This document shows positions 34,990 to 43,680 of a stretch of DNA of 64,000 bases, piece by piece. Both the position numbers and the translations under genes were made by a program. Each line of letters opens with the position of its first letter. The first letter of the stretch is position 1. Source of the DNA: Acidobacteriota bacterium (GTDB lineage: Bacteria; Acidobacteriota; Vicinamibacteria; Vicinamibacterales; UBA2999); contig JADZCN010000101.1 of assembly GCA_020851565.1 (NCBI GenBank), positions 1-64,000 on the forward strand. The letters are read 5' to 3'. The notes under the pieces were generated by a model, which saw only the letters and a list, made by a program, of their open reading frames with translations, ran no database searches and had not been told where the DNA came from.

Positions 34990-36195
34990 ATGCGCACGCC
35001 TGATGTCGTCATCCTGGGCGCGGCTCGGACTCCCATCGGGAGGTACGGCGGCTCGTTCAAGGACCTTCATCCCGCCGAGTTGGGAGCCGTGGCGGCCCGG
35101 GCCGCCATCGCTCGGGCGGGGCTGTCCCCCCCCGACATCCAGGAAGTGCTGATGGGACACGGACGCCAAGCCGGGTCCGGCCCCAATCCCGCCCGGCAGG
35201 TCGCGCACAGGGCCGGCGTACCCGATGCCGCGCCGGCCCAGACCATCAACAAGGCGTGCGCGTCGAGCCTCCAGGCCATCGCGTCCGGGGCCCAGAGCAT
35301 CCTTCTGGGTGAGTCCGACGTCGTGCTGGCGGGCGGCATCGAGTCGATGAGCCGGATGCCGTACCTGGTCGACAGCATCGACGCGCGCTGGGGCCACAAG
35401 ATGGGCCACTTCCAGTTCGTCGACGCGATGTACCGGGACGGGTTCCAATGCCCGCTGTCCAACCTGATCATGGGGGAGACCGCGGAGGTGCTCGCACGCC
35501 AGTACGGCATCACGCGGGCCGAGTCGGACGCGTTCGCGCTCGGCAGCCAGCAGAAGTGTGAGGCGGCCCAGGCTGCGGGGCGTTTCGGCGACGAGATTGC
35601 GCCGGTCACCGTCGCGGAGAAGGGCGGGGCTCGAGACGTCTCCGTCGACGAGCATCCGCGGGTGGGCACCACGCTGGCGGCCCTCGCGAAACTGCCGCTC
35701 ACCTTCCCGAAAGTGGAGGGCCAGGACGGCATCATCACGGCCGGAACCGCGTCGGGCATCACGGATGGGGGCGCCGCGATCGTGCTCGCCTCGCGCGCGT
35801 TTGCCGAGGCTCGGGGTCTGAAACCGTTGGCCACCATCACGGGGTGGGCGAGCGCTGGCGTGGACCCGCGCATCATGGGCATCGGGCCCGTGCCCGCCAT
35901 CAGGAAACTGGAGCAGCGCACCGGGCTCTCGGTCGCGTCGTTCGACCTCGTCGAGTTGAACGAAGCCTTCGCGGCGCAGGTGCTCGCCGTGCTGCGGGAC
36001 GTGCCGATTCCGGAGCAGAAGCTGAACGTCAACGGCGGCGCCATCGCGCTCGGCCACCCCATCGGCGCGACCGGGGCGCGGCTCGTCGTGACGCTGCTGT
36101 ATGAACTGCGGCGGCGCGGCCTCTCGCGCGGGCTGGCGACGCTGTGCGTGAGCGGGGGAATGGGAATGGCGATGGCGGTGGAAGCATGCACATAG
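34990..36195 (+). CDS. Thiolase (acetyl-CoA C-acyltransferase), first copy
   Basis: 401 residues. The nucleophile Cys90 (NKACASSLQ), the GHPIGATGAR histidine loop and the second cysteine in LCVSGGMG are intact. It performs thiolytic cleavage of 3-ketoacyl-CoA, or the reverse condensation. A longer frame starts at 34960, but that runs through the -10 element; MRTPDVVILGAARTP is the usual thiolase N-terminus. It is followed by a dehydrogenase overlapping by 10 nt and, further on, by a second thiolase and a 3-hydroxyacyl-CoA dehydrogenase, so a fatty-acid or ketone-body degradation role is likely. Confidence 0.94.
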   Translation: MRTPDVVILGAARTPIGRYGGSFKDLHPAELGAVAARAAIARAGLSPPDIQEVLMGHGRQAGSGPNPARQVAHRAGVPDAAPAQTINKACASSLQAIASGAQSILLGESDVVLAGGIESMSRMPYLVDSIDARWGHKMGHFQFVDAMYRDGFQCPLSNLIMGETAEVLARQYGITRAESDAFALGSQQKCEAAQAAGRFGDEIAPVTVAEKGGARDVSVDEHPRVGTTLAALAKLPLTFPKVEGQDGIITAGTASGITDGGAAIVLASRAFAEARGLKPLATITGWASAGVDPRIMGIGPVPAIRKLEQRTGLSVASFDLVELNEAFAAQVLAVLRDVPIPEQKLNVNGGAIALGHPIGATGARLVVTLLYELRRRGLSRGLATLCVSGGMGMAMAVEACT

Positions 36196-37238
36196 CGGTC
36201 ATCGCGGGTGATGGCATCGGCAGGGACGTCACAGCCGAGGCCGTCAAGGTGCTGGCCGCCGTGGCCGCGGCCTCAGGCCGCCCGATTGCGTTCGAGCACC
36301 TGCCGTGGAGCGCGGACCACTACCTGCAGACGGGGGAGACCCTGCCGGCGAACGGCTACGACCTTCTGAGGTCGTTCGACGCCGTCTTCGTCGGCGCGCT
36401 GGGGGATCCGCGCGTCCCGGACAACCGCCACGCGCGGGACATCCTGCTGGGTACCCGCTTCGAGTTGGATCTGTACGTCAACTACCGCCCCGTGCGACTC
36501 CTGGACGATCGCCTCTGTCCGCTCAAGGACCGCGGGCGCACAGACGTGGACTTCACGGTGTTCCGAGAGAACACGGAGGGCGTCTACGTCGGCGTGGGCG
36601 GGCGCTTCAAGGCCGGCACACCGGACGAGGTCGCCATCCAGGAAGAGATCAACACCTACAAGGGCGTCCACCGCATCATCCGCCATGCCTTCGAGCATGC
36701 GAAGACGCGTGGGCTGACGAAGGTCTGCATGGCCGACAAGAGCAACGCCATGCAGCAGGGGCACGCCCTCTGGCAGCGCGTGTTCAGGGAGGTCGCGGCC
36801 GACTACCCGGGCATCAGCGCCACGCACCAGTACATCGACGCGCTGGCGATGTTCCTGATCAAGGATCCCGGGCAGTACGAGGTCATCGTCACGAACAACC
36901 TCTTCGGCGACATCATCACCGACATCGGCGGTGCGCTGCAGGGAGGGCTGGGGATGGCCGCGTCGGGCAACATCCATCCCGGGCGCACGTCGCTCTTCGA
37001 GCCGGTCCACGGTTCGGCGCCCCCGCTGGCAGGAAAGGACGTGGCCAACCCGATGGGGGCCATCCTGTCGGCGGCCCTGATGCTGGACACCCTGGGACGA
37101 GGAGAAGAGGCCGCGGCCATCGAGCGGGCGGTCGAAGCCGCCGTTGCCGCCGGCCAGACGACCACGGATATCGGCGGCTCGCTCGGGACCCGTGCCGTCG
37201 GAGACTGGATTGCGGAGCGCGTGCGTCGCGGTTACTGA
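36186..37238 (+). CDS. Isocitrate / isopropylmalate dehydrogenase family protein
   Basis: 350 residues of the beta-decarboxylating dehydrogenase family. It opens IAVIAGDGIGRDV, has RENTEGVYVGVGG for the substrate arginine and glutamate region, KVCMADKSNAM for the catalytic lysine, and NLFGDIITDIGGALQGG for the metal aspartates. GSAPPLAGKDVANP is the cofactor loop. It could oxidise isocitrate, 3-isopropylmalate, homoisocitrate or tartrate; the sequence alone does not decide. The start at 36186 overlaps the thiolase stop by 10 nt. Its place in a beta-oxidation cluster argues against a plain leucine-pathway role, since no leuCD is adjacent. Confidence 0.88.
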   Translation: MHIAVIAGDGIGRDVTAEAVKVLAAVAAASGRPIAFEHLPWSADHYLQTGETLPANGYDLLRSFDAVFVGALGDPRVPDNRHARDILLGTRFELDLYVNYRPVRLLDDRLCPLKDRGRTDVDFTVFRENTEGVYVGVGGRFKAGTPDEVAIQEEINTYKGVHRIIRHAFEHAKTRGLTKVCMADKSNAMQQGHALWQRVFREVAADYPGISATHQYIDALAMFLIKDPGQYEVIVTNNLFGDIITDIGGALQGGLGMAASGNIHPGRTSLFEPVHGSAPPLAGKDVANPMGAILSAALMLDTLGRGEEAAAIERAVEAAVAAGQTTTDIGGSLGTRAVGDWIAERVRRGY

Positions 37239-37334
37239 GCTTCGCGCACTGCACGAAGCCTGGAACCCTGCACCTTGCATCCTGCACCCTGTTGTGTGAC
37301 CTCTGCATTTTGAACTGACAAGGATTCCAACCCC

Positions 37335-38516
37335 ATGACTCCATCCGTTTACATCCTGGGCGGCGCGCGCACCCCGATGACGCAGTACGTCGGCGCGCTC
37401 AAGGACGTCTCGGCCATCGATCTCGGCGCCACCGCCGCGCGCGGCGCGCTGGCCCGTACCGGCGTGCAGCCCGACTGGGTGGATCACGTCGTGTTCGGCA
37501 ACGTGCAGCAGAGCAGCGTCGACGCCCACTACGGCGCCCGGCATGTCGGGCTGAAGGCCGGCCTGCCCATCGAGGTTCCGGCGCTGACCGTGAACCGGCT
37601 GTGCGGGTCCGGCATCCAGGCCGTGCTGAGCGGGGCGCAGCAGATCCAGCTGGGCGAGGCGGGCGTGGTGCTGGCGGGCGGCATGGAGAACATGAGCCAG
37701 GTGCCGCACGTCATTCGCGGCCTCCGCTCCGGGCTCAAGCTCGGGCAGGGCAAGCTGGAGGACTGGCTGTGGGAGGGCCTGAACGATCCCTACGCGGGGT
37801 GCTCGATGGCCATCACTGCCGAGAATTGTGCCGCGAAGTACGGCGTCACGCGCGAGGAGTCGGACGAGTTCGCGGTCCGCAGCCAGCAGCTCGCGCACAA
37901 GGCGTGGACCTCGGGCGTGATGAAGGACGAAGTGGTGCCGGTCGAGATCAAGGGGCGCAAGGGCGTGACGCTCGTCGAACAGGACGACCACCTGCGGCCC
38001 GAGACCACCATGGAGATCCTGGCGAAGCTCCCGGCCGCCTTCAAGAAGGACGGGATCGTCACCGCCGGCAACGCGAGCGGCATCGTGGACGGCGCCGCCG
38101 CGCTGCTGATCGCGGGTGAGGAGGCCGCGAAGGCCAGAGGCCTGAAACCGCTGGGCCGGATCGTCTCGTGGGCCACCGTGGGTGTCGAGCCGTCGATGAT
38201 GGGCATGGGACCGGCGCCGGCTATCCGCAAGGCCCTGGACCGTGCGAGCCTCTCGCTCGGCGACCTCGATCTCATCGAGATCAACGAGGCCTTCGCACCG
38301 CAGTACCTGGCCTGCGAGAAGGAGCTCGGTCTCGACCGCGACAGGGTGAACGTGAACGGCGGCGCCATCGCGCTCGGCCATCCGCTGGGCGCCAGCGGCG
38401 CGCGGCTCCTGCTGACCCTGCTGCTCGAGCTTCGCCGGCGCGGCAAGAAGTATGGCGTGGCCTCGGCCTGCATCGGCGGCGGCCAGGGGATCGCGATGAT
38501 CGTGGAAGCCCTTTGA
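37335..38516 (+). CDS. Thiolase (acetyl-CoA C-acetyltransferase), second copy
   Basis: 393 residues with Cys90 (NRLCGSGIQAV), the GHPLGASGAR loop and a C-terminal cysteine in SACIGGGQG. It is closer to biosynthetic/acetoacetyl-CoA thiolases than the first copy, judging by NRLCGSG and by length. AAGGA lies about 11 nt before the ATG. The 96-nt gap upstream contains a CTGCACC-type simple repeat. It lies directly before the 3-hydroxyacyl-CoA dehydrogenase gene. Confidence 0.94.
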   Translation: MTPSVYILGGARTPMTQYVGALKDVSAIDLGATAARGALARTGVQPDWVDHVVFGNVQQSSVDAHYGARHVGLKAGLPIEVPALTVNRLCGSGIQAVLSGAQQIQLGEAGVVLAGGMENMSQVPHVIRGLRSGLKLGQGKLEDWLWEGLNDPYAGCSMAITAENCAAKYGVTREESDEFAVRSQQLAHKAWTSGVMKDEVVPVEIKGRKGVTLVEQDDHLRPETTMEILAKLPAAFKKDGIVTAGNASGIVDGAAALLIAGEEAAKARGLKPLGRIVSWATVGVEPSMMGMGPAPAIRKALDRASLSLGDLDLIEINEAFAPQYLACEKELGLDRDRVNVNGGAIALGHPLGASGARLLLTLLLELRRRGKKYGVASACIGGGQGIAMIVEAL

Positions 38517-38616
38517 CGCAGGTCGGGAGCGAGGATTGTTCGGGAGCGAAACACGACGGGACTGAGCTGCGTCGGGACTGTCCGAGACCGCAGCCACCAG
38601 GTGGGAGACGGCAGGT

Positions 38617-39465
38617 ATGGCGATCAAGACGGTAGGTGTATTGGGATGTGGGCTCATGGGGGCGGGCGTGGCGCAGGTGTCGGCCGCGGCCGGCTTCCGG
38701 ACCATCGTGCTCGAGGTCAACGAGGACGTACTGAAGAAGGGGCTCGGCAGGATCGAGAAGTTCCTCACCGACGGCGTGGCGAAGGGCAAGGTCACCGAGG
38801 AGGTCAAGGCCACCACGCTCGGCAACCTCTCCGGCACGACGACGTATGCGGACCTGAAGGACTGCGATCTCGTGATTGAGGCGATTGTCGAGAATGTCGA
38901 CGTGAAGAAGCAGGCCTACGCGCAGGTGGAGTCCGTCGTGGGTCCGGCCTGCCTGATCGCGAGCAACACCTCGTCGCTGTGCGTGACGGAGCTGGCGGCC
39001 TCGACGAAGCGGCCCGACAAGTTCGGGGGCCTGCACTTCTTCAACCCGGTACCGCTGATGAAGCTCGTCGAGGTCATCAAGGCGCTGTCGACGAGCCAGG
39101 AGACCTTCGACGCCCTCTTCGGTTTCGCGCAGGCGATTGGAAAAGAGCCCATCACGGCGCCCGATCGCGGCGGGTTCATCGTCAACCGGCTGCTGGTGCC
39201 GTATCTGCTCGACGCCATCCGCTGCCTCGAAGAGGGCCTGGGCACCGTCGAGGACATCGACAAGGGAATGAAGCTCGGGTGCGGTTACCCGATGGGGCCG
39301 TTCACCCTGCTCGACTTCGTCGGGCTCGACACGACGTACTTCATCGCCAACATCCTGTTCGACGAGTTCCGTGAGACGCGCTTCGCGCCGCCGCCGCTGC
39401 TGAAGCGCATGGTGCTGGCGGGCTACCTGGGCAAGAAGTCCGGCCGCGGTTTCTACAAGTACTGA
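38617..39465 (+). CDS. 3-hydroxybutyryl-CoA / 3-hydroxyacyl-CoA dehydrogenase
   Basis: 282 residues, the single-domain PaaH/Hbd type. The NAD-binding GCGLMGAGVAQV (about residues 10-21), catalytic His in GLHFFNPVPLMKLVE, and the substrate-domain Asn in GFIVNRLLVPYL are present; it ends KKSGRGFYKY, typical of the family. It oxidises 3-hydroxyacyl-CoA to 3-ketoacyl-CoA, the step before the thiolases upstream. The 100-nt gap before it contains CGGGAGCGA and CGGGACT phrase repeats and a GGGAG site. Converges on the TPR gene. Confidence 0.95.
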   Translation: MAIKTVGVLGCGLMGAGVAQVSAAAGFRTIVLEVNEDVLKKGLGRIEKFLTDGVAKGKVTEEVKATTLGNLSGTTTYADLKDCDLVIEAIVENVDVKKQAYAQVESVVGPACLIASNTSSLCVTELAASTKRPDKFGGLHFFNPVPLMKLVEVIKALSTSQETFDALFGFAQAIGKEPITAPDRGGFIVNRLLVPYLLDAIRCLEEGLGTVEDIDKGMKLGCGYPMGPFTLLDFVGLDTTYFIANILFDEFRETRFAPPPLLKRMVLAGYLGKKSGRGFYKY

Positions 39466-39526
39466 GAGAAGAGAGACCACGAGGGCACGAAGACTCCACG
39501 AGAGACACGACGGAGAACCTCTTCTC
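39466..39526. terminator. Convergent inverted repeat (GAGAAGAG / CTCTTCTC) with CACGAAG phrases
   Basis: An 8-bp perfect stem (39466-39473 with 39519-39526) spans the gap between two convergent stop codons. The loop contains CACGA-type phrases that recur at 44752-44891. It is a possible bidirectional terminator. Confidence 0.5.
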
Positions 39527-40234
39527 CTAGCGCGCGAGCTGCTTCAGCAGCGCCTGGGCCTGCTGCTTGAAGCGTCGGTCTTCCGGGGCCCACTCGGGGT
39601 CGAGTGGCGCGTCGAGGGCGGCCTGGGCCTCGCGCCGGGCCTCCTCCCGGCGGCCGAGCGCGACGAGGGTTTCGGCGAGGAAGACATGGGTGATGACGCT
39701 GTGCGGGTTGTAAGCGAGGGCCTTCCGCAGGTGCTCCTCTGACCGACGATCGCTCCCGCCGAAGAGCCCCGGAACCTTGAAGTACCAGCGGCCGAGCGCG
39801 CGATCGGCGGAACCCTGGAGGTACGACGGGTCGAGCGCGAGGACGCGTTCGAGCGCCTCGCGGATCGCGCCGCGATACTTGATGCCCTGCCTCAACCCGA
39901 ACGACTCGGCCAGGGCGCCCATGTTGGCGGCCATCCAGAAGTGCCCCTCCGGCCGTCGTGGCTCGATCGCGGCCGCTGTTCGTCCCTCCGCGACGCCCTG
40001 CTCGAGGGCCCCTTTCCGCCGCTCCGACGGCAGGCCCTGCGTGCCCATCCAGTACCGGGCGCGCGCGAGCTTCCAGGCCGACTCGAAGTCGCGAGGGTTG
40101 CTGGCGAGGCGTGCCGACCAGATCTCCACGGCCCGGCTGGCGCTGGCCGGCGACTCCCGATCCCGATAGAGCTCGTCGGGGTCCTGCGCGGGAACCTGGA
40201 CGGCTCTCTCGACATCCAATCCCGAAATGCCCAT
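39527..40234 (-). CDS. TPR-repeat protein, N-terminus uncertain
   Basis: About 235 residues. Helical repeats include [19 protein letters not shown], the [20 protein letters not shown] segment, and a clear TPR pair [28 protein letters not shown] (quoted in part). It resembles periplasmic TPR proteins with a TatT-type [13 protein letters not shown] motif. Homologues usually begin with a signal peptide or lipobox; none is seen here from any start. The frame stays open through the folE start region, so either this protein is cytoplasmic or its true start is damaged. ATG 40234 is chosen; ATG 40300 is an alternative. Confidence 0.7.
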   Translation of the reverse strand: MGISGLDVERAVQVPAQDPDELYRDRESPASASRAVEIWSARLASNPRDFESAWKLARARYWMGTQGLPSERRKGALEQGVAEGRTAAAIEPRRPEGHFWMAANMGALAESFGLRQGIKYRGAIREALERVLALDPSYLQGSADRALGRWYFKVPGLFGGSDRRSEEHLRKALAYNPHSVITHVFLAETLVALGRREEARREAQAALDAPLDPEWAPEDRRFKQQAQALLKQLAR

Positions 40235-40301
40235 GACGACCGACGCCCTGCCGGGCTCTTCCGTTGCGCCGCCCATGCCGGGGCCGACGGAGACCGCCAT
40301 A

Positions 40302-40307
40302 TACAAT
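40302..40307 (+). promoter_or_regulatory. Candidate leaderless -10 (TACAAT) for folE
   Basis: TACAAT ends 6 nt before the ATG at 40314. It supports that start over an upstream one at 40227, which would lie before the promoter. Confidence 0.45.
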
Positions 40308-40313
40308 ACGAAG

Positions 40314-40919
40314 ATGCAGCATCTCATCCAGCAGCTGCTGGTGCAGCTGGGAGAAGATCCGACGCGCGAGGGGCTGGTGAAGACCCCGAAGCGGGTGGAG
40401 ACCGCGCTGCGGTTTCTGACGAGCGGATACGAGGCCGACATCGACTCGGTCCTGAACGACGCCCTGTTCAGCGTGGATTATAGCGAGATGGTCATCGTGC
40501 GGGACATCGACTTCTACTCCCTGTGCGAGCACCACCTGCTGCCGTTCTTCGGGAAGTGCCACGTCGCCTACATTCCCAACGGGCGCGTCATCGGCCTCAG
40601 CAAGATTCCCCGGCTGGTGGACATCTTCGCCCGCCGCCTGCAGCTGCAGGAGCGGATGACCAACCAGATCGCCGAGACGATCCGGGAGAAGATCGACCCG
40701 CTTGGCGTGGCCGTCGTGTGCGAGGGGACGCACCTCTGCATGGCCATGCGCGGCGTCGAGAAGCAGAACTCCTATACGGTCACGAGCGCCATGCTCGGCG
40801 CGTTCCGGGACCACGCCCGCACGCGCATGGAGTTCCTCGAGTTGCTCAAGCTGCGGAATCCGAGCCTCACGCAGGCCCTGCTGCCGCTGCCGGCGCCGGT
40901 CACGCACCTGGAGGACTAG
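40314..40919 (+). CDS. folE: GTP cyclohydrolase I
   Basis: 201 residues. Zinc ligands Cys71 and His74 ([10 protein letters not shown]) and Cys142 (HLCMAMRG) are present, with the [10 protein letters not shown] substrate loop. It makes 7,8-dihydroneopterin triphosphate from GTP for folate or pterin synthesis. An upstream in-frame ATG (40227) would add 29 residues lacking similarity and would sit before the -10. No other folate gene is adjacent; the gene is divergent from the TPR gene with 79 nt between the proposed starts. Confidence 0.95.
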   Translation: MQHLIQQLLVQLGEDPTREGLVKTPKRVETALRFLTSGYEADIDSVLNDALFSVDYSEMVIVRDIDFYSLCEHHLLPFFGKCHVAYIPNGRVIGLSKIPRLVDIFARRLQLQERMTNQIAETIREKIDPLGVAVVCEGTHLCMAMRGVEKQNSYTVTSAMLGAFRDHARTRMEFLELLKLRNPSLTQALLPLPAPVTHLED

Positions 40920-40969
40920 GGCGCGAAGGTTCGAACCCCTTGGTTTGAACCTCCGTGCCCGTGCCCAGC

Positions 40970-40975
40970 TATACT
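40970..40975 (+). promoter_or_regulatory. Candidate leaderless -10 (TATACT) with TTGAAC upstream
   Basis: TATACT ends 8 nt before the ATG at 40984. TTGAAC at 40945-40950 could be a -35 with 19-nt spacing. The same gap carries a GGTTCGAA phrase (40928-40935) like the repeat at 31068-31188. Confidence 0.5.
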
Positions 40976-40983
40976 GGGTTCCG

Positions 40984-41691
40984 ATGCGGCTGGTGGCAAT
41001 AGCACTCATGCTCGCGTCGCTGGCCCCGCCGGCCAGCGCGCACACGAGGAAGACGACGCCGGCGAAGAAGAGCACGCCGGCGTCACGGCAGGCGCCGGCG
41101 AAGAAGGCCACGGCACAGCCGGCGCTCACGCGCGCGCAAGCCGAGCTGAGCTGCCCCTCGGAACTGGGCCTGGGCGTGGCCACCAAGCGCCGCTTTTGCG
41201 ACGTGCTGGCCGGCCGGGAGCCTGCGGGTGGTGTCCTGGTCACCATCCCGCCGCACCGGGGACCGGTGACCCTCTCCTTCGAGCTTCACAATCGCCACAC
41301 CTATTCCGAAGAGCTCGTGAAGGCGAAGCGGGCTTTCCGCCAGTACACCGCGACCATCGGCGTGTTCACCATGGACAACACGCTCATCGACCGCGCCGCC
41401 ATCCAGACCGAGTTCCGCACGGAGCGGGATCTGTACGATCGGGTCGGCGGCGGCGCGGGTCCCGGCGGCGTCAAGGCCGTCGCACCGGCCGGGTCGGAGT
41501 TCATTTCGATCGAACTGCCTGCGGACGTCGGCGAACAGGTGAGCCTCGTCGGCGAGAAGCTGACGGTGATCCGGCCGGACGGCACCGATACCTTCGTGTC
41601 GGAGGGACGGCCCATCGCCACGATCAGCAACGTCATGGTCGAATATCGCCCCGGCCCGCCTCCTCGCAAGGTCCCGACCAGAAAGCCGTGA
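40984..41691 (+). CDS. Secreted protein of unknown function with Lys/Pro/Thr-rich linker
   Basis: 235 residues. A signal peptide (about 1-20, cleavage after ASAH or SAH) is followed by a linker rich in Lys, Thr, Pro and Ala (about 21-46), then a Cys-containing segment (LSCPSELGL, KRRFCDVL) and a beta-rich domain with VTLSFELHNRHTY and ISIELPADVGEQVS. I do not recognise the family. The two cysteines may form a disulfide in the periplasm. It precedes the di-haem peroxidase gene by 56 nt. Confidence 0.75.
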   Translation: MRLVAIALMLASLAPPASAHTRKTTPAKKSTPASRQAPAKKATAQPALTRAQAELSCPSELGLGVATKRRFCDVLAGREPAGGVLVTIPPHRGPVTLSFELHNRHTYSEELVKAKRAFRQYTATIGVFTMDNTLIDRAAIQTEFRTERDLYDRVGGGAGPGGVKAVAPAGSEFISIELPADVGEQVSLVGEKLTVIRPDGTDTFVSEGRPIATISNVMVEYRPGPPPRKVPTRKP

Positions 41692-41747
41692 TCGCCCCGC
41701 CTCGGGGGTGTAGGATGGAAGTGTGGTCCCCGAAAGGAAGGGCTGCC

Positions 41748-42752
41748 GTGCGCGCCTCCTACTTTGCAGCGGTACTCGCGGTGGTGGCCATCCCCGCCGT
41801 CTGGGCCGCCACTGACGAACCCATCAAGCCCATCAAGCCGGCCGTCATCGTGCAGCCGGCGCTCGTGGAACTCGGCAAGAAGCTCTACTTCGATCCGCGG
41901 TTGTCCCGCTCCGGCTTCATCTCGTGCAACTCGTGCCACAACCTCAGCATGGGTGGCTCGGACAATCTGTCGACCTCGATCGGGCACAACTGGCAGAAGG
42001 GGCCGATCAACGCCCCGACGGTGCTGAACTCGAGCATGAACGTGGCCCAGTTCTGGGACGGCCGCGCGAGGGACCTGCAGGAGCAGGCGGGCGGTCCGAT
42101 CGCGAACCCGGGCGAGATGGCTTTCACACACGAGCTTGCCGTCGAGACCCTCGAGTCGATACCCCAGTACGTCAGCGATTTCGAAAAGGCCTTCGGGCCA
42201 GGGCCGCTCACCATTGCCAAGGTGACGCGGGCGATCGCGGCGTTCGAGGAAACCCTCGTGACACCGAACTCGCGCTTCGACAAGTGGCTGGCAGGCGACA
42301 CGCAGGCCCTCACGGCCGAGGAGCACGAGGGGTATCAGCTGTTCAAGTCGAGCGGCTGCACGGCGTGCCACAACGGCCCGGCCGCCGGCGGCGCCTCGTT
42401 CCGCAAGATGGGCATCGTCGAGCCCTACCGGACCGATAACCCGGCGCTGGGGCGCGTGGCGGTCACCGGCCGTGACGCCGACCGGTTCAACTTCAAGGTG
42501 CCGACGCTCCGGAACGTGGAGCTCACCTACCCCTACTTCCACGACGGGGCCGCCAACACGCTGACGGAGGCCGTGGAGGTGATGGGACGGATTCAGCTGG
42601 GCCGGAAGTACACGGCCGAGGAAAACGCGAAGATCGTCGCCTTCCTCAGGACACTGACAGGGGACCAGCCACGGTTCGAGATCCCGCTGCTCCCACCCTC
42701 GTCTGACAGGACACCGCGGCCGAATCCGTTCACGGACCCGCCGCCGCGGTAA
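41748..42752 (+). CDS. Di-haem cytochrome c peroxidase / MauG-family protein
   Basis: 334 residues. Signal peptide (about 1-21), then two c-type haem sites: Cys60-Asn-Ser-Cys63-His64 and Cys204-Thr-Ala-Cys207-His208. The family reduces hydrogen peroxide with electrons from cytochrome c, or carries out other oxidations (MauG type). GTG 41748 is chosen because AAGGAAGG lies 7 nt upstream and the signal peptide then has the usual length; an earlier ATG at 41715 would add a charged extension. Two further c-type cytochrome genes follow. Confidence 0.93.
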   Translation: MRASYFAAVLAVVAIPAVWAATDEPIKPIKPAVIVQPALVELGKKLYFDPRLSRSGFISCNSCHNLSMGGSDNLSTSIGHNWQKGPINAPTVLNSSMNVAQFWDGRARDLQEQAGGPIANPGEMAFTHELAVETLESIPQYVSDFEKAFGPGPLTIAKVTRAIAAFEETLVTPNSRFDKWLAGDTQALTAEEHEGYQLFKSSGCTACHNGPAAGGASFRKMGIVEPYRTDNPALGRVAVTGRDADRFNFKVPTLRNVELTYPYFHDGAANTLTEAVEVMGRIQLGRKYTAEENAKIVAFLRTLTGDQPRFEIPLLPPSSDRTPRPNPFTDPPPR

Positions 42753-42755
42753 GAT
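42750..42755 (+). promoter_or_regulatory. Candidate leaderless -10 (TAAGAT) for the cytochrome lipoprotein
   Basis: TAAGAT ends 7 nt before the ATG at 42763 and overlaps the stop codon of the peroxidase gene. Confidence 0.4.
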
Positions 42756-42762
42756 GCCCGGC

Positions 42763-43224
42763 ATGACCGCCAGACTCGGGTGTGCCGTTGCCGCCTTCGC
42801 GCTCCTGGCTGCCTGCGGCGGCGCCTCCGCGCCGCCCTTCCAGCCGGTGGCCGACGTCAAGCAACTGATGGCATCGGTCCTGGAGCCGGCTGCGGACGTC
42901 TACTGGGACGCCGTCGGCTCCATCGTGGACGAGAAGGGCGTGATGGAGTTCTCGCCGCAGTCGTCCGAGGAGTGGGACGGCGCGCGCAACAGCGCGTACG
43001 TCATTGCGGAATCGGGCAACCTGCTGATGATGAGCCCGCGCGCGAAGGACGCGGGCGAGTGGATGACCCTGTCGCGGGCCCTGGTGGACGTCGGGCAGAA
43101 GGCCATCCGCGCGGCCGAGTCCCGAGACAAGAGCGGCGTGTTCGATGTGGGCGCCGAAGTCTACGACGCCTGCACGAATTGCCACGCGAAGTACGCCGTG
43201 GAGCTGGCGCGGCCGGGCAGCTAG
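42763..43224 (+). CDS. Cytochrome c'-like lipoprotein, C-terminal haem site
   Basis: 153 residues. The lipobox is LLAAC with Cys18, so the mature protein should be lipid-anchored. The single haem motif CTNCH lies near the C-terminus (137-141), as in class II cytochromes c, and the rest is helical. An upstream ATG at 42754 would add three residues; ATG 42763 gives the better signal sequence and follows TAAGAT by 7 nt. It converges on a second protein of the same kind, with just 5 nt between stops. Confidence 0.88.
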   Translation: MTARLGCAVAAFALLAACGGASAPPFQPVADVKQLMASVLEPAADVYWDAVGSIVDEKGVMEFSPQSSEEWDGARNSAYVIAESGNLLMMSPRAKDAGEWMTLSRALVDVGQKAIRAAESRDKSGVFDVGAEVYDACTNCHAKYAVELARPGS

Positions 43225-43229
43225 GACCC

Positions 43230-43655
43230 TCACGGGCGCCGCCCGTAGCCCGGCCTGAAGTGCGTGTGGCAGGCCACGCAGGACTCGTAGAGCTGGTCGT
43301 TGAGGGCCTCCAGCCTGGCCACGTCCTTCGCCCGTGCCGCCTCGAACGCCGCCCGGCCGGCGTCGAGCAGCCGTCTCGCATCCTTCATCCACTGGTCCCG
43401 GCCCCGCGCCCGCTCGGGCATCATCAGCAGGTTGGCGGACTCGGCCAGCGTCAGCGTTCTCGCCTGGAGATCGCGCCATTCCGCCTCGGTGGCCGGCGTG
43501 CGCGTGGCGATGTAGAAGACGGCGTCGGAGGTGGGGCGGAGGATCTGCACCATCAGCTCGCTCACGCTGCCCACCGGCTGGGGGACCGGAGCCTGGGCCA
43601 CAGGTGCAGCCCCCAGGACGAGACACCCCGCGACGAACGAAAGGATGCTCCGCAT
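43230..43655 (-). CDS. Cytochrome c'-like secreted protein
   Basis: 141 residues with a signal peptide (about 1-20) and the haem motif CVACH at 126-130 near the C-terminus, otherwise helical. It resembles the convergent lipoprotein at 42763 (both have a SANLLMM/SGNLLMM segment and a C-terminal CxxCH), so the two are probably paralogues. Its start lies only 25 nt from the divergent DUF6644 start, with overlapping -10 elements. The product is predicted periplasmic. Confidence 0.88.
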   Translation of the reverse strand: MRSILSFVAGCLVLGAAPVAQAPVPQPVGSVSELMVQILRPTSDAVFYIATRTPATEAEWRDLQARTLTLAESANLLMMPERARGRDQWMKDARRLLDAGRAAFEAARAKDVARLEALNDQLYESCVACHTHFRPGYGRRP

Positions 43656-43663
43656 GGGCTGGG

Positions 43664-43669
43664 AGTTTA
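43664..43669 (-). promoter_or_regulatory. Candidate leaderless -10 (TAAACT), overlapping the divergent TATACT
   Basis: TAAACT on the minus strand ends 8 nt before the ATG at 43655. It shares 43668-43669 with the plus-strand TATACT, so two polymerases could not bind at once. Confidence 0.5.
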
Positions 43670-43673
43670 TACT
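43668..43673 (+). promoter_or_regulatory. Candidate leaderless -10 (TATACT) for the first DUF6644 gene
   Basis: TATACT ends 7 nt before the GTG at 43681 and overlaps the minus-strand TAAACT by two bases. Confidence 0.5.
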
Positions 43674-43680
43674 CTCGCCC

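Noticed and set aside
36273-38837. An 854-codon open frame on the minus strand across the thiolase/dehydrogenase genes
   Set aside because: Antisense to three clear enzyme genes and spans their intergenic gaps; no domain or ribosome site.
40227-40313. An upstream start for folE that would add 29 residues
   Set aside because: The extra residues lack similarity to GTP cyclohydrolase I and the segment lies before and through the TACAAT element; homology starts at MQHLIQQ.
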